A stretch of DNA of 64,000 bases from Agrobacterium vitis. Lineage in GTDB: Bacteria; Pseudomonadota; Alphaproteobacteria; Rhizobiales; Rhizobiaceae. The stretch spans positions 687,001 to 751,000 of the forward strand of contig NZ_JACXXJ020000005.1 of the NCBI RefSeq assembly GCF_014926405.1, in the 5' to 3' direction. Made by a program: the position numbers and the translations under genes. Of this stretch, positions 45,150 to 57,747 are shown piece by piece. A model generated the notes under the pieces. That model searched no databases, was not told the origin of the DNA, and worked only from the letters and a program-made list of their open reading frames with translations. Numbering within the stretch: the stretch's first letter is position 1; the number at the start of each line of letters is the position of its first letter.

Positions 45150-46253
45150 TTACGGTTGGGGCTTTGGCGGCGCGATGACCGGCCTGCCGAGCAGCTGACT
45201 ATAGACTGCCTCCAGCCCTGCCGCTTCTCTGGCAAGCGCAAAATTTTCCCGCACATGGGCAACGGCAGCCTTGCCATGCAGGCAGGCGCGACCGGGATCG
45301 GCCAGATAAGGCTCGATTGCGTCACGCAGCGGTGCATAGGCATCAGCGGCAACCACGGCGCCAGTTGCGCCTTCGGCAATCAGTTCCGCATAGGCCCCGG
45401 CATCCGAGGCGACCACAACGGTTTCGGACGCCATGGCTTCCAGCGGCGTTAGTCCAAAACCTTCATTGCGCGAGGGCGCGACATAAAGCGTCAGCCGCCG
45501 ATACCATGGCTTGATATCCTCGACTTCGCCCAGAAAAACGATCCGCTCCGTCAGACCGGCAGCGGCGATTTGCGCCTTAAGGCCTTCGGCAAAACTCTTG
45601 TGTTCTGGCGTGACGCGGCCGGAGACCACGGCTGTCCAACCGGGATAGCGGGGTAGAAGTTCGATCATTGCCTTGACGAACAGATCGGTACCCTTCTGAT
45701 GGCGCACCCGACCGAAGCAGCCAATCAGATAATCGCCCGGCAGGTTGGTGGCTGGCATCCTGTCCTCGGCACCTTGCGGCGGATGAAACAGCTCAGTGTC
45801 GATACCGTGGCGGATGACGCTATGCGGCACCTGCAAAAACGAGCCGGAGCGGGCGCTGGTGGCAACCACGGCATCCATTTTCGAGATCAGCCAACGGGTA
45901 TAGCGGCTGTGGTGACGCTGGGCCGCCGAGGTAAACAGCAGTTTCAGCGGCATGCGCAGCACATCGCGCAACACCACGCCTGCCAGCATTTCCAGATTGC
46001 GCCGGGCATGCCAGACGCGATGGGAAGCGCCGCGCGGCTTTTTCCACAAGGCTGGCATTTGTGCGAAGGTGAGGGCGGGCATGGTCTCCGGCAGGCCGGG
46101 ACCAAGTGTGGCAATGGCCAGCCCACGGCGGCGCTGCTGCGGGATCAATTGCACCACGGTGGAGGTTACGCCCGAGAGTCGCCGCTTGAAATGAGGAGCC
46201 ACCACAAGGATTGAAGCAGGATCAAGCACGCACAGGGTACCTTTCGCCATCAT
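45150..46253 (-). CDS. lpcC: LPS core mannosyltransferase, GT4 (LpcC-like)
   Basis: A 367-residue GT-B enzyme resembling LpcC of Rhizobium, which adds mannose to the inner core Kdo. The N-terminal segment ASILVVAPHFKRRLSGVTST is characteristic, followed by VWHARRNLEMLAGVVLRDVL and FTSAAQRHHSRYTRWLI. The nucleotide-sugar half has GCFGRVRHQKGTDLF and the EX7E motif PSRNEGFGLTPLEAMA (about residues 270-285). The start MMAKGTLCVLDPASI follows GAAAGG-like context. It is near greA, as in other rhizobia. Confidence 0.85.
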   Translation of the reverse strand: MMAKGTLCVLDPASILVVAPHFKRRLSGVTSTVVQLIPQQRRRGLAIATLGPGLPETMPALTFAQMPALWKKPRGASHRVWHARRNLEMLAGVVLRDVLRMPLKLLFTSAAQRHHSRYTRWLISKMDAVVATSARSGSFLQVPHSVIRHGIDTELFHPPQGAEDRMPATNLPGDYLIGCFGRVRHQKGTDLFVKAMIELLPRYPGWTAVVSGRVTPEHKSFAEGLKAQIAAAGLTERIVFLGEVEDIKPWYRRLTLYVAPSRNEGFGLTPLEAMASETVVVASDAGAYAELIAEGATGAVVAADAYAPLRDAIEPYLADPGRACLHGKAAVAHVRENFALAREAAGLEAVYSQLLGRPVIAPPKPQP

Positions 46254-46285
46254 GGCTACATTTGATGTTACGCACTCACAGAAAA

Positions 46286-46310
46286 AAGACGCACCTGCAA
46301 GGCGCGCCTT
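46286..46310. terminator. Bidirectional terminator after greA
   Basis: AAGACGCAC and GCGCGCCTT pair over 9 positions (two G-U), with a 7-base loop and A/T runs on both sides. It ends the greA transcript. Confidence 0.85.
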
Positions 46311-46333
46311 TTTTCAATAGCAGAGGCTGTAGA

Positions 46334-46810
46334 TCAACCCCAGTTGACCGCGATAATTTCGTAAGCCTTTGATCCCCCGGGAGCAACGACTTCGATACTG
46401 TCGCCGGCTTCCTTGCCAATCATGGCGCGGGCAATCGGCGAGGAAATCGAGATACGCCCAGCCTTCACATCGGCTTCCTGATCGCCGACGATCTGGTAGA
46501 TTTTTTCCTCGTCGGTATCTTCATCGATCAGCTTGACGGTGGCGCCGAACTTGATTTTCGAGCCGGACATTTTCGACAGATCGATGACTTCCGCGCGCGC
46601 AGTCAGATCTTCGAGTTCGGAGACCCGGCCTTCATTATGGCTCTGGGCTTCCTTGGCGGCATGATATTCGGCATTTTCCGAAAGGTCGCCATGGGCGCGC
46701 GCTTCGGCAATGGCCTCAATGATCCGAGGACGTTCTTCTTGTTGACGCCAGCGCAGTTCCTCCTGAAGCTTGGAGAAGCCGTTCTGCGTCATCGGTACCT
46801 TATCAACCAT
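46334..46810 (-). CDS. greA: Transcription elongation factor GreA
   Basis: A 158-residue GreA, which rescues backtracked RNA polymerase by stimulating transcript cleavage. The N-terminal coiled coil is [20 protein letters not shown] ... [20 protein letters not shown]; the acidic tip DLSENAEY is intact. The C-terminal FKBP-like domain has [18 protein letters not shown] and [12 protein letters not shown] 46810 follows GGAAGAGG; five extra upstream codons are possible. Confidence 0.97.
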   Translation of the reverse strand: MVDKVPMTQNGFSKLQEELRWRQQEERPRIIEAIAEARAHGDLSENAEYHAAKEAQSHNEGRVSELEDLTARAEVIDLSKMSGSKIKFGATVKLIDEDTDEEKIYQIVGDQEADVKAGRISISSPIARAMIGKEAGDSIEVVAPGGSKAYEIIAVNWG

Positions 46811-47004
46811 GTCCTCTTCCTTCACCTTTCATGCCCGCATGGCGTGGCCATGAAAATAAAACAGGTTCCGAAGCAAAGCTACGGAACCAGCCACATATCC
46901 AACTCGTGACATTATAGCAGACTGTAACAGTCAATTTCCAGAGATTTCGAATGGACGTATTTTCAATCTGTCCATCAGGCACAACTGCCCAGGCGCAACC
47001 CATG
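46811..47004. other. Upstream region of greA
   Basis: About 190 bases carrying the greA promoter, then the small frame at 47005-47115. On the minus strand the A/T-rich block near 46905-46960 may hold the promoter. Confidence 0.3.
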
Positions 47005-47115
47005 TCACTGCGCTGATATAAGGTTCCAGATGTCGTTAACAAGGGCAATGGCGACAAGCCACATCGCAATTGAAATCGCAAAGACCAGAAGCAGGTATTT
47101 CATCCTTGGGGTCAT
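47005..47115 (-). CDS. Possible 36-residue membrane miniprotein
   Basis: A short frame, MTPRMKYLLLVFAISIAMWL then VAIALVNDIWNLISAQ, with one TM segment. ATG 47115 has GGCAGAG upstream; ATG 47103 is an internal alternative. Too short for recognition by similarity. It lies between greA and the DUF2235 gene. Confidence 0.35.
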   Translation of the reverse strand: MTPRMKYLLLVFAISIAMWLVAIALVNDIWNLISAQ

Positions 47116-47258
47116 TATCTCTGCCGTCTATCGCCGGTTCTACGCTCAACTCTATGCGATGATTCGGCCTGCGTGGATGTTAACCTTCGATCAAGGATGA
47201 TTTTTTGTAAATGCGAAGGCGGGGCTGTCTCGTTTTGGTTCATGGAGCGCTCTGCCGG

Positions 47259-48524
47259 TCAATCTTCAATCGGCTTGGTAGACCAAGGCTCGATTGAGTA
47301 ATCGCCGGGCGGCGGCATATTGGGTGGCCTGTAGGGGGTCGTCCTCGATGGGTGGTCCAGCCGGTCGATGACGGATTGATGGATGACGCTGCCTTTTTCG
47401 ATAGAGCGAGGGTCGCAGAGCGGCAGATACCAGCCCTTGGGAGGCCGGCAGCGCCAGGAGGAAAAGGGTACGCGACGCGGCACGATCTCGAACGGCAGCC
47501 AGGACCAGGTCATGGAATCATGGATCGGGGCCAGGGGATCGAGCTTCACATGGTCGTTGTCGTCATCTTCGCCATAGACGATGTCATGGACGGTGTCTTC
47601 GTCATAATGCAGCCCGAATGGCCTGCTTTCGGCGATCATCCAGGCCAGCGGAATCTTGGCCGTCGCGCTCTGCGCCTCGCTATAGCCGCCGCCGACATCG
47701 CCATGGGAGCCAGCAAACCAGACCTGCTTGAAATCCTGAGGCTTGATCATATGCGGGTCCTCCGGCTTGAACGGGCTGCCCCAGAATGGCTGGCCGGACT
47801 TCCAATAGACCGGTCGAAACATTGTGCGCCGTTCATCAATGGCCAGGGCCTGGCGGACAGCGGCTACGCTCGGATTGCGGGTCGTGAAGGGAAAGGTCTG
47901 GAACGTGAGACCTCTCTGTGTCTGGTTGATCACCGTCGATACGGTGTCGAACAGGCCGAGAAAGGCAATCGCCGGACGGTAGCCGCGCAATGTCCGCTCA
48001 TAAAGTCGCATGGCGGCAAAGGCGGAGGGTGCCGAGTGGCTGACGATGTCAGCCGTTTCGCCATGCCGCTCGCTTATGGGAATGGTTTTATAGGTCCGGT
48101 AGGCGTAGTCCACAAGATTGAGAAAATTCGGCGTAATAATGCCCAGGCTGTTGATGAAGCCGGCCAGAACCCTGGCGCTATAGGCGCCGCGGCTGAAACC
48201 GAGGATGTAGATCCTGTCGTCCTCGCCAATTGTGTTGCCGGCGTCGTCCCTCGGTGCGGCCCGATAGTTCTCAACAAGAAACCGGTAGGCGCGCTTGACA
48301 TTGCGGTCGAGACCCCAGCCCGTTGCCAGGCCCCAGACTTCGGCGGATTGGCGTGCAAGTCGCAACCAGGCGTCGTCTGCACCGAACGTGCCGACGCCCG
48401 GCTCATAATAGACCAATTGCTCGTCGCTACGGGTCAGGCAGCCAAGCAGTCTGACGATATTGGTTCGGCTGGCTGAAATTTCATTCGACGTGCCGTCAAA
48501 CAGGATGACGATGTTTTTGCCCAC
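47259..48524 (-). CDS. DUF2235 alpha/beta hydrolase (Tle1-like phospholipase domain)
   Basis: A 421-residue DUF2235 protein. The lipase nucleophile elbow is YILGFSRGAYSARVLAGF (GxSxG, Ser near residue 112), preceded by NIVILFDGTSNE with the oxyanion-region Asp and followed by WFAGSHGDVGGGYSE, which carries the acid and part of the site. This domain occurs in type VI lipase effectors (Tle1) and in free hydrolases. No VgrG, Hcp or immunity gene is next to it, and there is no signal peptide. Function is unclear. Confidence 0.85.
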   Translation of the reverse strand: MGKNIVILFDGTSNEISASRTNIVRLLGCLTRSDEQLVYYEPGVGTFGADDAWLRLARQSAEVWGLATGWGLDRNVKRAYRFLVENYRAAPRDDAGNTIGEDDRIYILGFSRGAYSARVLAGFINSLGIITPNFLNLVDYAYRTYKTIPISERHGETADIVSHSAPSAFAAMRLYERTLRGYRPAIAFLGLFDTVSTVINQTQRGLTFQTFPFTTRNPSVAAVRQALAIDERRTMFRPVYWKSGQPFWGSPFKPEDPHMIKPQDFKQVWFAGSHGDVGGGYSEAQSATAKIPLAWMIAESRPFGLHYDEDTVHDIVYGEDDDNDHVKLDPLAPIHDSMTWSWLPFEIVPRRVPFSSWRCRPPKGWYLPLCDPRSIEKGSVIHQSVIDRLDHPSRTTPYRPPNMPPPGDYSIEPWSTKPIED

Positions 48525-48692
48525 GCTGTCCCCTTGCCAGATAAGAGGCTTTTCATAGCATTATCAGCGGGGTACGGCATCCCTGGCTTTTGAAGGGTCA
48601 GGCGGAAAGCCTCACCCTTCGGTCGCATTCGCTCACAGTCTGTTCAAGAACGGCCATGTGCTGACGGACAGCGTCGATTATTGGGCGGGCTG

Positions 48693-52175
<3,483 letters not shown>

Positions 52176-52464
52176 GTCTCTATCCGATCTCTTCACCTGC
52201 GCGAAAAACCGGCCAAGGTGAGGGGCATCACCGGTCGGGCGCAGATCCATGGTATTTCAGGCTAGAAGCGGCTTATAGGGAATTGTGGCGATCAGCGGAA
52301 CCCCCGTTTTCGCTTTTTCTACGGATAAGTGAAGGGCAGGCGCGGCGGGGATGTGGTCCGGCAATTTCCCCTGGGATATTACCGTGAAAAATGGACCCGT
52401 TTGTCACATGCCATTTGCGCAGGCGCTGTAGAAAACCTGTTCGGTTTCAAAGGAGATGGCCCTC

Positions 52465-53190
52465 ATGCCGCAGACGCAACTGTCGTGCGACCTCATTCGT
52501 TTCTCTGCGGCTGGCCGCCCTGGACCATCGAAACATCTCGGCATCCGTTTCGATGCTGAAGGCAATTTCCTACCCGAACCGGGCAACACCATTGTTTGTC
52601 ATCTTCGCCCGGGAAGTGAAAGCCAGAAGGCGATTGTCGCCTTGCAGGAGCGCTACAAGCAAATGCCGGAGGCTGACCACCTGGCCGTTACCCCTGCCTC
52701 CAGCCTGCATATGACCCTGTTTCAGGGCATTATCGAATATCGGCGCACCGCCGCTTTCTGGCCAAAGGATCTGCCGCTGGATGCGCCAATCGACGACATG
52801 ACGGAAATCCTCGCGCAGCGGCTGACATATTTTGCGCCCGGGCCAGATTTTCGCATGAAGATTGCCCGGATGCTCCCGACGGGGCTTCGGTTGGAGCCAG
52901 TGGGTGAGGCGGATCGCCGGGCATTGGCCCAGTGGCGTGACAGGTTGGCGGATCTGTTCGGCTATCGCCATCCAGACCATGAGACTTACGAATTTCATAT
53001 CACCTTTGCCTATGTCATCAGGCCATTTTCCGAGGCGGCCCTTTTTCAGTGGCAGGCCATGCTGGAGACGGCGCGAGAAGAATTCCTGGAGCAATTTGAG
53101 GATATCGCCCTTGATCCTCCGGCTTTCTGTGCCTTTAACGACATGAAACATTTCGAAGAACTGATCGTATTGCAGGATAATATCGAGTGA
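52465..53190 (+). CDS. DUF1868 domain protein, 2H phosphoesterase-like
   Basis: A 241-residue protein of the DUF1868 type. Two H-x-T motifs are visible: SSLHMTLFQG (His near residue 90) and YEFHITFAYV (near 182). These are the catalytic pair of the 2H phosphoesterase superfamily (RNA ligase/cyclic phosphodiesterase type). ATG 52465 is 9 bases after AGGAG; ATG 52456 sits directly on it and is less likely. Divergent from carB. Substrate is unknown. Confidence 0.83.
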   Translation: MPQTQLSCDLIRFSAAGRPGPSKHLGIRFDAEGNFLPEPGNTIVCHLRPGSESQKAIVALQERYKQMPEADHLAVTPASSLHMTLFQGIIEYRRTAAFWPKDLPLDAPIDDMTEILAQRLTYFAPGPDFRMKIARMLPTGLRLEPVGEADRRALAQWRDRLADLFGYRHPDHETYEFHITFAYVIRPFSEAALFQWQAMLETAREEFLEQFEDIALDPPAFCAFNDMKHFEELIVLQDNIE

Positions 53191-53658
53191 AAAAAACGAC
53201 TGTTAAGCAATACGATATTGTACCGTTTTCGCGTCGCAGGTATCTAAAACCCTGTTGGCTTTTCCAGATCGATGCCATGGGGTTTTTATGCTTTTCGCAA
53301 ACAGAGTCTGCCGCCGTTTTGCGACATTCCTATGCTTCTCTGGCCTCGGTTTTTTTTAGAAATTCTCAACAAGACGACTGTTTAACTATTTGATCCCACG
53401 GGAATTTATGGGAAACGGACGCCGTCCTCGACCATTTCCCCTAGCTGCCCCTTTTTAGTGGCGCCTTCAAGGCGAATGGCATTTTTTAATGCACTGTCAG
53501 GGTTGCAAAATTGGATATCGACTTGCCAGGGCAAGGGGTGCAGCCTGATTTTCGTCATGTCCCGTGCCTGTTCTGGCAAATGCCAGGGGCATGACAGCAG
53601 ATTTTAAAAATCCAAGGTATTTTCATGAGACATTTTTTCAATCATCACCTTTGCGGAC
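53191..53658. other. Intergenic stretch with no gene
   Basis: Part of a 553-base gap before the GST gene. A CGCCTTcAAGGCG hairpin with a T run lies near 53461-53490 and may end the upstream transcript. No coding frame is convincing. Confidence 0.4.
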
Positions 53659-53693
53659 GTAAAACCGTTTCACACTTATCCTGGAAATGCTCT
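53659..53693. repeat. Half copy of the GCATTTCC-type palindromic repeat
   Basis: GTAAAACCGTTTCACAC and CTGGAAATGCTC match the right half of the element at 12026-12072. The left arm is missing. Confidence 0.55.
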
Positions 53694-53743
53694 GGCTGCG
53701 GCCTATCTGCCCAGGCAACCGATATAAGCCAGGAGACCTGCCG

Positions 53744-54427
53744 ATGATTACCGTCCATTATCTGGAGCATTCCAGGGCGCACCGCATTCTCTGGCTGCTG
53801 GAAGAGCTGGGATTGTCTTATGAGGTGAAAACCTACAAGCGCGGTGCTGATATGCATGCCCCGGCGGCATTGAAGGCCGTGCATCCGCTGGGAAAATCAC
53901 CTGTCATCGAAGACGAGGGCCGGATCTTCGCCGAAAGCGGTGCCATTATCGAATATTTGATCGACACTTATGGCGCTGATACCAATGACAAGACGGTTTT
54001 GCGTCCGGCACCGGGCAGCGACGCTTTCCTGCGCTACCGTTACTGGCTGCATTATGCCGAAGGCTCGGCCATGCCCCTGCTGGTGATGAAGCTGGTATTC
54101 TCCCGGTTGTCCAAGCAGATGCCGTTTTTGTTGCGCGGTGTGGCCCAGCGGATCTCCGATGGCGTTTGCGGCAAGATGATCGATCCGCAGATCGGCGAAC
54201 ATCTGGCCTTCTGGCAGACGGAATTACGCAAGGACGGCTATTTTGCCGGGCCGGACTTTACCGCCGCCGATATCGCCATGAGCTTCCCGGTGGAATCGGT
54301 GCTGTCGATTTCCGGCGATACGGGCGATGTTACAGTCCTTCGTTCCTATCTTTCCACAATCCGCGCCAGGCCGGCCTATCAGCGCGCCCTGGAACGTGGG
54401 GGTGCCTATATGTTCGCCAAGACCTGA
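53744..54427 (+). CDS. Glutathione S-transferase
   Basis: A 227-residue GST. The N-terminal thioredoxin-like domain starts MITVHYLEHSRAHRILWLLE (Ser/Arg context used for GSH), with VHPLGKSPVIEDEGRIFAES holding the cis-Pro and the Glu-Ser GSH contact. The C-terminal helical domain includes YFAGPDFTAADIAMSF. ATG 53744 follows AGGAG. It likely detoxifies electrophiles; partner substrates are unknown. The neighbouring aldo/keto reductase and MATE genes fit a detoxification theme, but they are separately regulated. Confidence 0.93.
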   Translation: MITVHYLEHSRAHRILWLLEELGLSYEVKTYKRGADMHAPAALKAVHPLGKSPVIEDEGRIFAESGAIIEYLIDTYGADTNDKTVLRPAPGSDAFLRYRYWLHYAEGSAMPLLVMKLVFSRLSKQMPFLLRGVAQRISDGVCGKMIDPQIGEHLAFWQTELRKDGYFAGPDFTAADIAMSFPVESVLSISGDTGDVTVLRSYLSTIRARPAYQRALERGGAYMFAKT

Positions 54428-54447
54428 CCGGTTTTTTCTTCAAACCC

Positions 54448-54489
54448 AGTGTTTGGAACACTGTTGAGCTTAAGAGTGTTTGGAACACT
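54448..54489. promoter_or_regulatory. Two identical 15-bp palindromes upstream of ypfJ
   Basis: AGTGTTTGGAACACT occurs at 54448-54462 and 54475-54489, 27 bases apart centre to centre. Each has 6-bp arms around TGG. They lie 100-140 bases before the metallopeptidase start and directly after the GST gene. They look like tandem operators for a dimeric regulator (for example TetR type), which is not identified. Confidence 0.7.
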
Positions 54490-54589
54490 GTTGGCCCCAA
54501 TCCGTTACCAGCCTGCCGCCGTTGCTGTTGCACGGCGGCAGTTTTTGCTGAACATAAGCGTTCTGCATATGCGGCCGGGGAGAGAACCG

Positions 54590-55486
54590 ATGGAATTGGA
54601 TGGGCGTCGTCAGTCCGAAAATGTCGAGGATGTCAGGGGTGCATCAGGCGGCGGCGGCTTTGGCCGGCGGGGCATCCGGCTGCCGATTGGCAGCCGCGGG
54701 CGTGGTTTGAGTTTTTCAACCATCATCGTTCTGGTGCTGATCTATTTCGGTCTTCGCCTGATGGGCATCGATATGTTGCAATTGCTGGAGGAGGGCAGTG
54801 GGTCCGCGCCATCCTCCTCGCAGCAGCAGGTCAGTGACACGCCAGAACAGGCGGACATGAAAGTATTCGTGAGCCGCGTGCTGGCGTCTACCGAGGATGT
54901 CTGGACCACCGCATTTCAAGAGCGCGACGCAACCTATGAAATGCCGAAGCTGCGGCTGTTTTCCGGTCAATATCCCTCTGCCTGTGGCGCAGCCTCTGCT
55001 GCGACCGGGCCGTTCTACTGCCCTGGAGATCGCCGTATCTATCTCGATACCGCGTTTTTCACGGAGCTTTCCAAACGGTTCCAGGCATCAGGCGATTTTG
55101 CTCAGGCCTATGTGATTGCCCATGAAGTCGGCCATCACGTGCAGAACCTGACCGGGATTCTGCCGAAATTCAACGAGATGCGCGCCTCGATAAGCGCTGC
55201 CGACGCCAACCGGATGTCGGTCCGTGTCGAATTGCAGGCCGATTGTTTTGCCGGGATCTGGGGCCGGAAGGCCGACCAGCAGGGATTGTTATCCGCTGGT
55301 GATCTTCAGGAAGCGATGAATGCAGCTCAGCAGATTGGCGACGATACGATTCAGAAGCGTTCCCAGGGCTATGTCGTGCCTGAGAGTTTCAACCATGGCT
55401 CCGCCGCACAGCGGATGAAATGGTTCAAAAAGGGCTATGACCAGGGCCGGATGGATGCCTGCGACACCTTTTCCGGCCCGATTTGA
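54590..55486 (+). CDS. Neutral zinc metallopeptidase, YpfJ family
   Basis: A 298-residue YpfJ-type protein, single-pass membrane. The TM segment is STIIVLVLIYFGLRLMGIDM (about residues 42-61) after a Gly/Arg-rich tail. The zinc site is AYVIAHEVGHHVQNLTG (HExxH near residue 184), and ELQADCFAGIWG carries the third ligand. A family segment before it is SACGAASAATGPFYCPGDRR. ATG 54590 follows GGGGAGAG. The protease's substrate is unknown; the preceding palindromes suggest specific control. Confidence 0.9.
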   Translation: MELDGRRQSENVEDVRGASGGGGFGRRGIRLPIGSRGRGLSFSTIIVLVLIYFGLRLMGIDMLQLLEEGSGSAPSSSQQQVSDTPEQADMKVFVSRVLASTEDVWTTAFQERDATYEMPKLRLFSGQYPSACGAASAATGPFYCPGDRRIYLDTAFFTELSKRFQASGDFAQAYVIAHEVGHHVQNLTGILPKFNEMRASISAADANRMSVRVELQADCFAGIWGRKADQQGLLSAGDLQEAMNAAQQIGDDTIQKRSQGYVVPESFNHGSAAQRMKWFKKGYDQGRMDACDTFSGPI

Positions 55487-55492
55487 TGGTGG

Positions 55493-56482
55493 CTACTTCT
55501 CGCTGTCCAGATGCGCCATCTGCGCCTCTGCATAGCGGGAACCGGCGGCGCTGCCTTTGGGGACTGCCGCCTCGAGGGCGGCGATATCCTCCTGTGACAG
55601 GGTAAAGTCGAGCGCGCCAAGCGATTCCTTCAACCGGTCGCGGCGGCGAGCACCAATCAAAGGTACGATATCCTCGCCCTTGGCCAGCACCCAGGCAATG
55701 GCGGCTTGCGCTGTTGTCATGCCTTTTGATGTCGCGACCTGCGTCAGGGCTTCGACGAGCGCCAGATTGTGGTCGGCATTCTCGCCCTGGAAGCGTGGGC
55801 CTTGGCTACGGAAATCCGTTGGCGCCGTCGGTGCGGTCCAGTGGCCGCTGATCAGACCGCGCGACAGAACCCCATAGGCGGTAACACCGATGCCGAGTTC
55901 ACGGCAGGTCGGCAGGATCTGATCTTCGATGCCGCGGGATATCAGCGAATATTCGATTTGCAGGTCAACGATCGGATGAACGGCTGCTGCCCGACGGATG
56001 GTATCTGCGCCGACTTCCGACAGGCCGATATGCCTGACATAGCCGGCCTGGACCATCTCTGCGATGGCGCCGATGGTTTCCTCGATCGGCACATTGGGAT
56101 CGAGCCGGGCCGGGCGGTAGATATCGATATGGTCGGTGCCCAGCCGTTGCAGCGTGTAGGCCAGCGCCGTCTTCATCGCTGATGGGCGTGCGTCGTACCC
56201 GATCCAGCCGCCGGCCGGGTCGCGCTGAGCGCCAAATTTGACGCTGATTTGCACTTTGTCGCGCAGGCCGCCCTTCAACCCTTCACCAATCAACATTTCG
56301 TTGTGGCCCATGCCGTAGAAATCGCCGGTATCGATCAGCGTTACCCCGGCATCTATGGCGGCGTGCAGGGTAGCGAGGCTTTCCGTGCGGTCGGAAGGCC
56401 CATACATGCCTGACATGCCCATGCAGCCTAATCCAAGGCGCGAGGTCTGAGGGCCGGATTTTCCAAGTTTTACCGTTTGCAT
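55493..56482 (-). CDS. Aldo/keto reductase
   Basis: A 329-residue AKR with a TIM-barrel fold. Sites: LIDTGDFYGMGHNEMLIGEG (catalytic Asp/Tyr), VQISVKFGAQRD (Lys). The usual His position reads IDIYRPARLDPNVPIEE, as in a subgroup where His is replaced. The C-terminal NADP-binding helix is GARRRDRLKESLGALD. ATG 56482 follows GGAAAC; upstream in-frame residues are not family-like. Divergent from a LysR gene that probably regulates it. Confidence 0.92.
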   Translation of the reverse strand: MQTVKLGKSGPQTSRLGLGCMGMSGMYGPSDRTESLATLHAAIDAGVTLIDTGDFYGMGHNEMLIGEGLKGGLRDKVQISVKFGAQRDPAGGWIGYDARPSAMKTALAYTLQRLGTDHIDIYRPARLDPNVPIEETIGAIAEMVQAGYVRHIGLSEVGADTIRRAAAVHPIVDLQIEYSLISRGIEDQILPTCRELGIGVTAYGVLSRGLISGHWTAPTAPTDFRSQGPRFQGENADHNLALVEALTQVATSKGMTTAQAAIAWVLAKGEDIVPLIGARRRDRLKESLGALDFTLSQEDIAALEAAVPKGSAAGSRYAEAQMAHLDSEK

Positions 56483-56535
56483 ATCCAGTTTCCTTTTCTG
56501 CTGTCTGTCTGAAAACAGGTTTACGCTGTTTGGTT

Positions 56536-56586
56536 TTGTGCGATAATCCTGTTTATTCCGCATGCGTTGTTTGGAATTATGCACAA
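56536..56586. promoter_or_regulatory. Inverted repeat between aldo/keto reductase and LysR genes
   Basis: TTGTGCGATAAT at 56536 and ATTATGCACAA at 56576 are near-complementary arms, one base different, in the 103-base divergent promoter region. They are likely LysR contact sites. Confidence 0.5.
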
Positions 56587-57488
56587 TGAGTGATCTACCG
56601 CTGGCCGATCTCGATGCTTTCGCCACCATTGCCCGGTTGAGAAACTTCCGGGCAGCCGGAAAGTTGCGCGGTGTTTCGGCCTCGTCATTGAGCGAGGCGA
56701 TGCGGCGGCTGGAGGCGCGGGTTGGCGTGCGGCTGCTGAACCGCACCACCCGCAGCGTGACCCTGACCGATGCCGGAGCGCGGCTGTTGGAACGGTTGTC
56801 GCCGACGCTGGCCGATATCGAGCTGGCACTTGACGATATCAACCAGTTTCGCGAGCGCCCCTTCGGACGGTTACGGCTTAACGTGCCGGGTATCGTCGCC
56901 CGCTGTGTGCTGCCGCCGATTGTGACCGGCTTTCTGGCTGCCTATCCAGACATTTTGCTGGAGGTGACGGTCAATGATGCGCTGATTGACGTGCTGGCTG
57001 AAGGCTGCGATGCGGGCATTCGCTATGAAGAGGCGCTGCATCAGGACATGATCGCGGTTCCCATTGGCCCGCGCCGCCAGCGCTATGTTTGCGTGGCAGC
57101 CCCGTCTTATCTTGCCCAGTATGGCCGACCGGAACATCCGCGAGACCTGATCCATCACCGCTCCATTTTGCATCGTTTCAACAGTGGCCGGGTGAATGAA
57201 TGGCATTTCGAACGCGAGGGTGAGGCGATCAATGTCTCCCCGCCACCCCGGCTGATCGCCGAGACAGTCGATTTGGAACTGGCCGCGGTGCGGGCTGGAC
57301 TAGGCATGATGGGCACATTCGAGGACTTCGTGATCGAGGATTTGAATGCCGGACGGCTGGAGCGGGTGCTGACCGATTGGGAAGACGAGTTTTCCGGTCC
57401 TTTTCTCTATTATCACAGCCGTCGCCACATGCCCGTACCCTTGCGGGTTTTCGTCGATTATATCCGCCAGCATGGCGATCCCGGTTGA
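56586..57488 (+). CDS. LysR-family transcriptional regulator
   Basis: A 300-residue LTTR of the CrgA/aldehyde-reductase-regulator type. HTH: DLDAFATIARLRNFRAAGKL and GVSASSLSEAMRRLEARVGV. The effector domain has NDALIDVLAEGCDAGIRYEE and HHRSILHRFNSGRVNEWHFE. ATG 56586 gives the typical start. It faces the aldo/keto reductase gene, its likely target. Confidence 0.92.
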   Translation: MSDLPLADLDAFATIARLRNFRAAGKLRGVSASSLSEAMRRLEARVGVRLLNRTTRSVTLTDAGARLLERLSPTLADIELALDDINQFRERPFGRLRLNVPGIVARCVLPPIVTGFLAAYPDILLEVTVNDALIDVLAEGCDAGIRYEEALHQDMIAVPIGPRRQRYVCVAAPSYLAQYGRPEHPRDLIHHRSILHRFNSGRVNEWHFEREGEAINVSPPPRLIAETVDLELAAVRAGLGMMGTFEDFVIEDLNAGRLERVLTDWEDEFSGPFLYYHSRRHMPVPLRVFVDYIRQHGDPG

Positions 57489-57747
57489 TCGCCCATCAAC
57501 AACTGTGATGAGACGACGAGTTTTTCTGAAGCATCTGCTTGTGTCTTGAAAACGTCACGGCTTTGACGTACCGAGGCAATTGCATATTATTTCCTCACGC
57601 CGCCGTCGGTTGAGCAGAAAAACGTCGGTTGAGAAGAAAATATGCATTGCAGCTGACCTGTATGCGCCATGTCCGGTATACGATGCTGAAATCCCGCCGC
57701 TCGTCCAGCCTGACTGGAAGCGGCTTTTTTTCGTTTTGGAAGTTCTC

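Noticed and set aside
53187..53393. 68-residue frame starting GTG after the DUF1868 gene
   Set aside because: Low-quality composition, poor start context and no conservation signal visible.
54448..54489. Two repeats as a CRISPR-like array
   Set aside because: Only two copies, a 12-base spacer and palindromic units; an operator pair fits better.
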